Shown here piece by piece: positions 47,610-64,000 of a DNA stretch of 64,000 bases. Source of the DNA: Piscicola geometra (Eukaryota; Annelida; Clitellata; Hirudinida; Piscicolidae). Position 1 is the stretch's first letter. The number at the start of each line of letters is the position of its first letter. The DNA is taken from assembly GCA_943735955.1 (NCBI GenBank), contig OX030958.1, positions 10,095,626 through 10,159,625 on the forward strand, given 5' to 3'. The notes beneath the pieces were generated by a model that did no database searches, was not told where the DNA came from, and was given only the letters and a program-made list of their open reading frames with translations. The translations under genes and the position numbers were made by a program.

Positions 47610-50600
47610 TGTAGTAGTAGTAGCAGTGGTAGTAGTGGTGGTAGTAGTAGTAGTAGTAGTATTAAATATTATATAGATCAAATATATATATAAGCTTTTA
47701 TTAATAAAACCAAGAAAAATGTGAACAAGATTTTTAAAGAGAATTAATTACAGCTCTGCAACTGCATTTATCACTCCTGAGTCTATAATTAAGTTGATGG
47801 AGTTGCATCAGGGAGTTATGAACGAGCAAAAACGCATCTTAAGTCACATTTTGGTTCTTTTTATTTTTGTTCTTCAAATTTTTTATATTAACTTGTCAAA
47901 GAATAACAAATATTATTTTGATATTTCCATTTTGGTTTACGAATTTGAATAGTTACTGCATGATAAAACTGATAGCCAGAAACATTTTCAGACTCCAGTA
48001 TTTATAATTTTTTTCTAATTAATTTACAAAATAAAACAGTTCAAATGATTGAAAATTAAATATAATTTAAATAGTTTGAAATAATATATTTTATATATTC
48101 CTATAGGTTTTTGCTATGACATTTTTACGCTTTTTAACTAAGAATCTTTCTTTCATGACCGTATTCATATAATGTTCACAACTATATTTGAAAAATATGT
48201 ATTATTGCCAAACTCAAACCTGAGGCCCACACGCAAAAATGGTTAAACATCATCTAACATTGAAAGTTTGTATAACACTAGTTATCGGGCGCATGTCCTC
48301 AGACTTTATTGAGTGTTAGCACTTTAATGCGCATTCGGTCATTTGTCACTAAAGAGTATTAAAAACTTTTTTACAAATTATAACCGGTAAACCTTTCTCA
48401 GAACTTCATGAAAAATACAACACAAATTCGATATTTCAATATTAAATATCAGATTACTTAATATTAATTATTATTGGAAATTCTTTCGATAAAGAAGATT
48501 CTATTCGAAGAATTATTCCATTGAAAATTTACAAATCTGATTGAACTTAAATGCTTTTCCAAAAAAACCCATTAATGTCATTATTAGACGCTCCAGACTT
48601 AAATAAAAAGAGCAAGTTAATTATATCTGAAATACTTTAGATATTTCGAAACAGTTTTTTTAAATTTATTTTTTTATATGGATATTTATTCTAAAACCAT
48701 TAATCTATCTACATTTTTCCCATGTCATTACCTAAAATTGATAATGACAAACATGGCATTTACTCCCTAAATCTCAAAAGCTTTCAGATTATAACTCTGT
48801 TTGAAAATTCAAATTTAACTATAAACCTAATTGAAATCCAGTAACATAATAAATTATCCGAGAGAAAGTTGCTTAACGTGTCTCGTAAGCTAATGTCTTA
48901 TCATTGCATTTAAGACCTTATCACTCTTTATCGAGAGCAAGATTTAGGTAGAAGTTAGTAAAGTATTTTTTCAAAATAATAACTAAAATATAATAATTTC
49001 AAAATTATTTAAAGTTTATAATTTATAAAAATCATACTAATATTTGTAAATATTCCCTAAAACACGCAAGACCCCAAAACTTGATCTCTATCAAGCACTC
49101 CGGCACACTGAAGCAATGAGCGTATAATGGGTTTGGCTGGAGAGAAGTGACGGCTTACGTGTCCTGCCTAGTATCATTGCCATTTCAGACCTAATCGACA
49201 TCGACCGCAGGTGCCAGGCGCTTATCTCGATGCGTATAGAACGCCACTCTCGATTCACTACTGCCTCCCTGATAAGGATGGATTGGACTTCCTGGGTTTC
49301 ATGGCATACAAATTCTTTTGATTTATATTTTATATAATTTCATCATTGTTTCGTATTCAGGAAAATGAAATTCTTGTCAAAACTTTAAAATACTTAAAAA
49401 GCCGATTTAAGGATTTTTTAACATTATTTAACAGATTTAACTCATATAAGAAATACTAAGATATCGATTAATTTCAAATCATTTTCTACCTATTTTTCGA
49501 AATATTCTTTTTTGAAATAATTGTTTACTTAACTAAAAAGCTGTTTATTCAGATGCCAATTTAATGTCTCTAGCAATCGAATGTTATTTGTATTAATTGA
49601 AGGCTGAATTCTTTATAAATATCTATATAAAATCTTTCTAAAGTATATCACTTTTTGCAAATAAAATAAAGTTTTTGGAAGCAGAGAGAAAAAAATGTAT
49701 TCAAACTGTCAACAATTACATATTTCTAAATAATCCGCTAAAAGCTCACTATATTTTAATGATGTTTTTTCAATAAAACTTATTATATGAAAAATTTAAT
49801 CTATAGTTTTATATTTTTATTTTATCTGAAAAAATTATATAATTGCTTCATCTGTATTAAGAAACCTAATGCTGCAATAATAAAGATGGGTGATGAGTTC
49901 AAAGGGCAAGGTCGATTAAAATAGGCCAAGTCTTGCTCTTATTCCATGTGCTCAACCCAATTAATTGGCATCTTATTGGGAGATCATTATTCATTTTAAG
50001 GTAAGATTTCCTAATAATAAAGTGTTATTCAACTTCAAATAATATTATTATTTATAATAGAAAAAAGACAGCTTTCGTTTTGGCCTTATTTTTTGACAAA
50101 GTGATTTTTAAAATAATTCTGTTGACCTAAAAATCATTAAATGTTTAAAAAAACATTTGTGAACAAATTGAATACTCAAAATACGAAAATTAAAAAAGTT
50201 TTGGGAAATAATCCTAAAACTTCATTTATTTGTTTAAATCAACGCCTAGAAAAAATTTGCTGACGAATTAAAATGCCAGGGTTCATTTCGTGACAGTCTT
50301 GTCATCGGCGTGACGATAGCTTGAGAGGCGTGTGATTAGAGTTCGTTCACTTTGATGGAAGCGATCAGTAATTTTGATATTTATATTGATTAATTTTTTA
50401 AATACTCTAATATGGAGAAATTTATTATTTCATATATTTTGAATGAAATAACTAATAGGGTAAGGAAAAGTAAAAAAACAATTTTCACGCTCTTTTATTT
50501 TAAAGTGCAACGTAAGACAGTCATAATAAACAGAGAACTGAAACAATTTATCAAGCTTTTTCGTTCAAGTGTGGAGACAACTTAATAGATTTTTTCCACA

Positions 50601-52500
50601 ATTTAATTGTATTTTTCACATATATACATTTTTTATCGTCTTCAAAAAAACTAACTTTTTCCAAATTACAGCATCTATTTGAAAATTAATATCCTAATAA
50701 ACGTGATTTTTCCATTTATTTTTGTGTCAACGAAAATAATTATTTTTTAGTTTAAATGAATGGTGAAATCATTTGTATTCATTCCTCAAACCCCTAATTC
50801 CACTTGATTCCATATTTAACAAGCCAATTTATAAAAGTTTTTACAAAGAATCAGACTAATGCTAAATGACTTTTAATGGGATACTCAATTACTCCGGCAA
50901 TGCAACGGACATTTGATATAACAAACGACAAAAAAACAATAATAATAATAATCAAGGTTATTATTATTTTATTACAAACTTCGTTTAACACATGACTTTT
51001 CGACTAATGCTTTGAATTTTTTACACAAACATGAACTAGGGAATTTTCCTGTTTTAAACGATGACCATCGGAAAAACTCGATGAATTCTTATCACTCGGT
51101 TATTAAAATAAATAATTTTTACAACATTTACAAAAGTCGGATAAATACCATGGAAAAGTCTATCAAAAAGCCAAGATGAATTCTCATGTCGAGTTTGTCT
51201 CCAGCATAAATCAATGGTCTATTGACCCTCCGTCTTTAACGAAACTATAAATCGAAATGGTTTTAAAGAAGAAAATAAAGATTTCAAGTATAATTTAAAA
51301 AATTGATTTTTTTGGAAATATTAACTAAAATTTAATTAGATTTTTAAATTTTCTAATTTACAGCATTATTGAGCGCTCTTGAATTTGAAGAAAGAGCGCT
51401 ATAGAAATCTATTTGATTGATTGATTGATTATTAAAGATGCTAGAAAGTAAGTCTAAAAATTATATTTTTTCAATACACAAAGGTTCTTTGTTGAAATGC
51501 TAGTAAGGTAGAAAGTGTTTACTCAATTGCTACAGTGGCCGATTGAGAGCTTAGAAATCTGTGACTGTTGACATGGCATTGTTGAATTCAGTGTCATTCA
51601 ACACGCTAATGGTGGCTTACGAGGCTTATGGAAGACTTATTTTTTAATTTAAATGCTTTATATTCTTTTCTGTTTAAATTCCCCCCAGAAAACTTTAAAA
51701 AAACTAAGATTAGATTATTAAAACATTTTTTGAATAAAAACAATTATGAATAATGTTAAAACAAAAATGGGAAGCATAATTAAATATTCGTAATTTAAAA
51801 AAAAAGAATTTTAATTATTTTTTGAATTATTTCTAGGAACATAAAATATAAAACTCTATGAAAATGTCATAACAATAAAATAAAAACAAGCCTGTATTTC
51901 CTTCTTGCGCCTCAGTTCTCGATTATGGTTCTTCTTGACAATGACCGCATCGAAAGTGGCACACGAGGACGGATCGTCGTTGCTGAGAACTTCCATCAAG
52001 TATGCGATGTAGCTGGTGGCCAAGCGCAGTGTTTTTATCTTGGAGAGTTTTGTGTCGGTAGGCACGTTGGGAATGCAGTCTCTGAGAGCGGAGAAGGCGC
52101 TGTTGATATTGCAGCTTCGTTTGTTGCTCTTCGCTGGTTTGATCTCCAAGGAAGAGAATGGCTTGTGTGCGTGAGTTTGGTGAGGTTTGTAGTCTCTTTT
52201 GCTGAAGTGGCATTGCTCGCGAGGTATGTGTGTGTTGTTGGATTGAGGACAGCAGTTGGGATAGATTTCCGAGAAAGGGACGTTGTAACGCGAGTAGATC
52301 AAGTTCTGATGGAGTGTTCCAATATCAAAGAAGGCAGGGTTGAATGAGGACTGTGTGGGATAGTGCTGTTGAAGGTCTGAGGAGGGTGGAGAGGTTGAAG
52401 AGTGGCTGGTGCAGTCGAAAGTAAGGTCAGAAAAATGGAAAGGCACTTTGAAGGGGAGGTGGTTGTAAGGAGCCACCATGCTTGAGTTTTGGTGGTACAT
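47065..52500 (-). CDS. HAND: HAND-family bHLH protein with a degenerate basic region
   Basis: Two minus-strand exons: 52500-51892 and 47196-47065; 246 residues, phase 0 join. Helix 1 ([15 protein letters not shown], ~132-146), loop, and helix 2 ([20 protein letters not shown], ~151-170) are nearly identical to vertebrate HAND1/2. The C-terminus has the HAND tail motif [13 protein letters not shown], on exon 2 after an intron at the family's usual place. HAND factors act in heart, mesoderm and neural-crest-type development as bHLH heterodimers. The basic region is abnormal: where HAND has NRKERRRTQS, this protein has [10 protein letters not shown] (~122-131), lacking the Asn/Glu/Arg residues that contact the E-box. 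The donor is GC (CAG|GCTTGT); a GT alternative four bases on would give an immediate stop. The ~4.7 kb intron holds GC-richer islands. Confidence 0.9.
47529..47662 (+). repeat. (TAG)n microsatellite in the HAND intron
   Basis: About 130 bases of AGT/TAG triplets with scattered GCA and GTG variants, ~330 bases upstream (plus-strand sense: to the right) of HAND exon 2. Poly-Ser and poly-Thr ORFs are artefacts. Confidence 0.95.
48850..49310. promoter_or_regulatory. Candidate enhancer cluster in the HAND intron
   Basis: Two GC-richer patches (48880-48950, 49080-49300) in an AT-rich intron. They contain several GATA sites (TCTTATCATT, CCTTATCACT, GCTTATCTCG, CTGATAAGGA) and an E-box CAGGTG near 49210. 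HAND genes are known GATA-factor targets in heart and mesoderm, so these are reasonable enhancer candidates. Support is base composition and motif content only. Confidence 0.35.
51371..51432 (+). repeat. Non-LTR element 3' tail, (TTGA)n type, second copy
   Basis: GAGCGCTCTTGAATTTGAAG, then AGCGCTATAGAAATCTATTT, then (GATT)n; matches the inverted copy at 43550-43592 over ~30 bases. It lies in the HAND intron close to exon 1. Confidence 0.6.
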
Positions 52501-53117
52501 TGCTAACTAACCAAATATATATTCTTTTTAAATTTTCTCAGTTTTCTATTTTTTCATATCATAAAGCTATCAGAATATAACGTAAAAAACGTATGTTTTT
52601 ATTTTCTTAAAATCAAAATCAACCTGTTTTCTTAAGAAATAAACAGGCACCAATTCATTAGAAGACAAATCCGTTCCCAGGGGATTATTTATGTATTTCC
52701 TTTTGAAGTTCGACTGAAAGAGAATCGCTGATTGGACAAGCGATACGAGACATCACTTATGATTGGTGGATGGGAGGGGCTTGTGTGGATGAGGCATAGA
52801 TGAACTTTTGACCCTCTAATGATGATGCTGATTCAGACTGATCCAGTACGATGGCATTTGTCTGCTTCCAGGGTTAACGGGAGGTTTGATGCCAGATACT
52901 CCTATATCCATTTCATTATAAATTTACTGCCATTTTCTTTAATTAAGAAAAAATCCAGTTTTTTTCAATTTTTTATTAATTTAAAAAAATTTCAATTAAA
53001 AAGGATTATTTACTATTTACTCAGAGTCATCTTCATTCAAGACAAAAGTTGCGAATGACTACTTAGATTGATGAGTGAGACGTGACATGAATACCAGAGC
53101 ATCGACTCGAAACACTG
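52501..53117. other. Divergent intergenic region between HAND and the neuropeptide gene
   Basis: Contains both upstream regions. Two inverted-CCAAT strings (CTGATTGGACAAG ~52731, ATGATTGGTGGATG ~52760) and a GC-richer stretch at 52670-52800 are present. No coding feature. Confidence 0.45.
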
Positions 53118-53125
53118 TATAAATA
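53118..53125 (+). promoter_or_regulatory. TATA box of the neuropeptide gene
   Basis: TATAAATA in the context CACTGTATAAATACG. A start site ~30 bases on (near 53148, CACTTACTCAAC) would give a 5' leader of about 80 bases before the ATG at 53232. Confidence 0.6.
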
Positions 53126-53231
53126 CGAAAATCTTTCCATCCGCACTTACTCAACTATCTTAAGAAAATCCAAGCCTACAACATTATTGAGAGATTTTCA
53201 TTGAGGATATAGTTGTACCAAGGCTTCAAAA

Positions 53232-53453
53232 ATGGTTCTCAAGTGTCGCTTACTGCTGCTTCAGGTTATCTGCTTGTTATTGATGGTTGCGGTCTTCCAA
53301 GGGCAGAGTGTCGAAGCGATGGGTGGTGAGAGGGGCATGAGAGAAGAAATGCAAGAACTTCCGCTTCTCAAGAGACCCTGGGACAAGGGACAGCCCAGGA
53401 TCTGGGGCAAAAGAAGCAGATCGGCTCCAAGCGAAGAAGATTATTTCAATTGA
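53232..53453 (+). CDS. Amidated neuropeptide precursor, single W(X7)W-amide (MIP/allatostatin-B-like)
   Basis: 73 residues in one exon. Residues ~1-29 are a strong signal peptide (LLLLQVICLLLMVAVFQGQS core). A short acidic spacer ends at the dibasic site KR, followed by PWDKGQPRIW, then GKR (amidation glycine plus dibasic cleavage), then a short tail ending SAPSEEDYFN. The predicted product is PWDKGQPRIW-amide. Two tryptophans separated by seven residues, the second amidated and preceded by R-I, fit the W(X5-8)W-amide pattern of myoinhibitory peptide/allatostatin-B. MIP precursors usually hold many copies; here there is one. It could instead belong to another Wamide family. TATA box upstream; HAND is the divergent neighbour. 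Confidence 0.8.
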   Translation: MVLKCRLLLLQVICLLLMVAVFQGQSVEAMGGERGMREEMQELPLLKRPWDKGQPRIWGKRSRSAPSEEDYFN

Positions 53454-54001
53454 AATCATATGTTTAGTATTTTTGTAGTTTGAAACTCCCATTTAAGTTT
53501 GTGATAAATGGTAATTCTTGATACAGTTTATTCAAATAATTTATTCTAAATCTTTTTAACAAACCTTCATTTTTGAAAATCAAAAAGAAACAGTAAATAT
53601 CCATTTGAATTCTTGAGTCTTGCTCACTTAAAAGAAATTTTATCATAAAGTTAAAGCATCTAAATTATAATTATAATATATTTAAACTGTTATTTTATTA
53701 ATTATTAAAAATTTAATTATCAATTTAAATTTTTTTTACACTTTATATATATATTTCAAAGTTTATAAATGATAATCTATATTTTAAAACAGTAAGTAAA
53801 AAATCGTATGTCTTTGGTATTGTACAAACATAGAACGCTTTATAACTAAATTATCGCTAATGAGTTTATTTAGCGGCTAAATTTTAGCCCCTTCTCTTTT
53901 GATTACTTAAAAAATTGACGGTTCATGAATAAATATCAAAATTCAAAATAATTAAAGTTATTTCTATTGAATCTAAATTAAATTGAAGTTGATAATCCAT
54001 A

Positions 54002-61847
<7,846 letters not shown>

Positions 61848-61996
61848 CCTCTTTGCTTTCAGCAGTGCCGATCTTTTGGTTATGTATCTTCTCGTGGATT
61901 GGGTATAATGGATTTTGTCTTATTTTGTTTATTATTATTATATCTATCAATGTTGTGAATGGATTAAATGGCTGAAAGTGTTTTTTTCTGACTGCT

Positions 61997-62043
61997 AATA
62001 AAAGTAAATATTTTCTAAAAATAAGTTTTAGTTTTTTTTTATT
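61997..62043. terminator. Facing polyadenylation signals of EFTUD2 and the GALNT-like gene
   Basis: AATAAA at 61997-62002 on the plus strand (150 bases after the EFTUD2 stop) and AATAAA on the minus strand (plus-strand TTTATT at 62038-62043, ~70 bases after the GALNT-like stop). Cleavage 10-30 bases beyond each would leave the two convergent transcripts abutting or slightly overlapping. Confidence 0.6.
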
Positions 62044-62110
62044 ACGTCGTATAATTCAAAAGTAAAAAGCTTCAATAAAAACGAGTTATAAAGTTATAAA
62101 GCGAATGGTT

Positions 62111-63619
62111 TCAAATAGGCACGAAACTCCACATTCTGAAGCGATCCATGTCTTTCTCCTCGCACAACTGGACCATCACCACTTGTCTGCTCGTGTCGCC
62201 GCCATTGGGGTCGGTGACGTGGCAGGCGCACATCTTGAAGGCGAGGTTGATCAGGCGGGAGGTGCTCGTGTACTCCCACGTCTGCAGTCGATCGCCCTGC
62301 CTGCACTCCTCCAAGACGACGTAGGCGCTGCTCGTGGCGGTGAGGCACTTGTCGTTGGCAAGGATTTGCTTGTCGGACGTCAGTTGGAAGCCTTCCTCGG
62401 GATTCACCTCGCTGGTCTCTTGGCAGTTCCTCATCTCGAGTTTTGAGTCTCCAGCCACACTGACGCAACTGCCGCTGCCTACTTTCAAAATTCCAATCTT
62501 CACGGCATTCTTCTCGACATTGAAACGTTTCTTGCTGAGTACTTTAAAGTACCATTCTGAGTCTTTGCACTTCAAGTCTTCGAAGATATACTTTTTCCTC
62601 TCTTCGATGCTTGCTCGTTGACTCTCGGAGACTTGTAGAGCAGAGTATGGCTTGTAGTGCTTATCGTCGAACCACACGCCCACAAACTGTTTGAGGTTGT
62701 TTCCACTTGTGATTTTGAATGGCTTGTCAAAGCCCATGGCGCCTACTCTGGAACATTCTACCATCTTCACACTCTTTCCACACGCCCAGGCCCTCATCGC
62801 CAGCTCCGCCGTCTCTCCCCCTCCCAGCACGAAGTTCCAGTCCAGCATGCCTATCGACTTGAGCATTGACTTTCGGAAGGCGAACAAGTCGGGTCTCAGG
62901 CCGGGAGAGCTCATGTCTTTGCTGTTCCTAATCTTGAAGGCTGTGTTCAGATTCCACATTAGAGTGGCGACGTAGTGCTCTTCAATGGGAATGTAGTAGA
63001 GGGGGTGCAAATTAACCTTGTCAAAGTGGGGAACTGCGATTGAATTGGGATCAGTGGTTAGTTGTTGCAGTAGTGGAGGGAGCCATCCTTGGTTGCATAC
63101 GACAGTGGTATCAACGAAGACGACCGCTTCATAGGAGGTCCTTTGCAAGGCCCTCTGAAGCACTCCTGCCACTCCCCTCTGGTACTCGTTTCTTAGAAGC
63201 ACTGCTGGAACGGGGTAGTTGTTGAAGAAAGTCTCGGCCTCTCTCTTCACAGCATCCACTGTTGAGCCATCGTCAACTATGATGATTTGCGCGATCAACG
63301 GATCAGTAGCCGTCAGCAAAGTAACTTTAAGGTCATAGAGCTGGTAGTTGTAGAAGTAGCTGATGAGAGTTACTTTTTCATCGTTGAAATACTCAGCACG
63401 CTTGCACTTTTTGCTTCTTACGTCTTGTAGGTTAGTTAAATGTTTAATGACGTCTTTTGATATTCTAAATTTGTCAGTTCTCTCAATTGGCCCTTTGGGG
63501 TTTTCTTCAACGGATTCTTGCTCGTTCTGTAGAGCTAGGTACAAAAGGAAGATAATCACCAAACTCAATAAAACGTCTATCAAAACTGATTTCTGTAACA
63601 ATCCTCTGATTCCTTTCAT
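62111..63619 (-). CDS. Polypeptide GalNAc-transferase-like protein, probably inactive
   Basis: A single uninterrupted 502-residue frame. Type II membrane topology: helix at ~11-30 (SVLIDVLLSLVIIFLLYLAL). A GT2-type domain follows at ~82-300 (IIIVDDGST, NEYQRGVAGVLQRAL, CNQGWLPPLL, LGGGETAELAMRAWACGKSV, ECSRVGA), then a ricin-type beta-trefoil lectin domain at ~373-500 with CLTA and QTWEY repeats. This order is that of GALNT enzymes, which start mucin-type O-glycosylation in the Golgi. The catalytic DxH is DTT (170-172) and the second metal-ligand His of RVGH is Ala (294); the WGGEN motif is LGGGET. It is probably a pseudoenzyme or has altered activity. The lack of introns among intron-rich neighbours suggests retroposition. 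Confidence 0.88.
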   Translation of the reverse strand: MKGIRGLLQKSVLIDVLLSLVIIFLLYLALQNEQESVEENPKGPIERTDKFRISKDVIKHLTNLQDVRSKKCKRAEYFNDEKVTLISYFYNYQLYDLKVTLLTATDPLIAQIIIVDDGSTVDAVKREAETFFNNYPVPAVLLRNEYQRGVAGVLQRALQRTSYEAVVFVDTTVVCNQGWLPPLLQQLTTDPNSIAVPHFDKVNLHPLYYIPIEEHYVATLMWNLNTAFKIRNSKDMSSPGLRPDLFAFRKSMLKSIGMLDWNFVLGGGETAELAMRAWACGKSVKMVECSRVGAMGFDKPFKITSGNNLKQFVGVWFDDKHYKPYSALQVSESQRASIEERKKYIFEDLKCKDSEWYFKVLSKKRFNVEKNAVKIGILKVGSGSCVSVAGDSKLEMRNCQETSEVNPEEGFQLTSDKQILANDKCLTATSSAYVVLEECRQGDRLQTWEYTSTSRLINLAFKMCACHVTDPNGGDTSRQVVMVQLCEEKDMDRFRMWSFVPI

Positions 63620-64000
63620 TTCTCAATAAAAGCTACAAATAATCAAATCGTCAAAATTCTACATAAAGTGAAGTGTCATTCTAATACGTATGCATTTAAT
63701 TTAAAGTATAAAATGTCTTAAAAGTTCAGCGAAGCGTGAAATAGGTCAGGTTAAGTATGTCTTGAAAGGAAAACCCTAGGCCATTCAATTCAGGTGGTTG
63801 CCGTTACCAATCAACACCTGGATTTCTTAAAAGTGAAGCTAGGATAATAATATAAAGAACATTTCATAAACAAATAATCGATATGAAGTTTTTTACGTTG
63901 TAATTGGCCTAAAATTCAGTATTAACATCTAAGAAAGAATTAATTACAATATGCTTTGTAAATTTGAAACAAGCATCAATAAATAGCATTTAATTTCGGT
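63620..64000. other. Upstream of the GALNT-like gene
   Basis: AT-rich flank that should contain the promoter of the minus-strand gene. Nothing else seen. Confidence 0.45.

Noticed and set aside
51925..52347. 140-codon plus-strand ORF opposite HAND exon 1
   Set aside because: Antisense shadow of the conserved bHLH-coding exon.

Overview
This is a eukaryotic, AT-rich window (introns and intergenic DNA are strongly A+T biased, exons clearly less so) from an invertebrate animal. Intron-split orthologues of animal genes (MCU, MUL1, SLC25A10, EFTUD2, HAND, TRAF, a Vein/neuregulin-type EGF ligand) place it in Bilateria. A W(X7)W-amide neuropeptide precursor of the MIP/allatostatin-B kind favours a protostome. 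Species cannot be named from the sequence.

Layout. 1-7465: gene-poor, AT-rich DNA. 7466-8528 (-): first exon of a natriuretic-peptide-receptor-like gene whose remainder is not visible. 10073-12147 (+): 3' part or short form of a TRAF gene (charged region plus MATH domain, no RING or zinc fingers seen). 13594-14935 (+): MUL1 mitochondrial E3 ligase. 16128-18098 (-): unrecognised signal-peptide/Fn3/single-pass membrane protein, head to head with 18536-24167 (+), the mitochondrial dicarboxylate carrier SLC25A10. 26786-28655 (-): the mitochondrial calcium uniporter MCU. 31635-36238 (-): a secreted Ig+EGF ligand of the Vein/neuregulin type, rebuilt here from six exons, most of them short. 36300-47000: gene-poor, with two telomere-motif MITEs, SINE tails and microsatellites. 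47065-52500 (-): a HAND bHLH gene with a degenerate basic region. 53232-53453 (+): a one-peptide amidated neuropeptide precursor. 54002-61847 (+): EFTUD2/Snu114 in 19 exons. 62111-63619 (-): an intronless GalNAc-transferase-like protein that has lost its metal-binding histidines.

Exon models were built by hand from splice-site sequence, reading phase and remembered family features. Phases agree across all joins for SLC25A10, MCU, EFTUD2, the Vein-like gene, HAND and MUL1. Two introns, in HAND and MUL1, appear to use GC rather than GT donors.

Three mitochondrial membrane proteins (MUL1, SLC25A10, MCU) lie within 15 kb, but on different strands with separate promoters; I see no operon-like link. 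The main unusual features are the MITEs with TTAGGG-like cores and 9-bp target duplications, the two family members with lost key residues (HAND basic region, GALNT-like), the single-copy Wamide peptide, and the repeated placement of simple repeats directly against splice sites.
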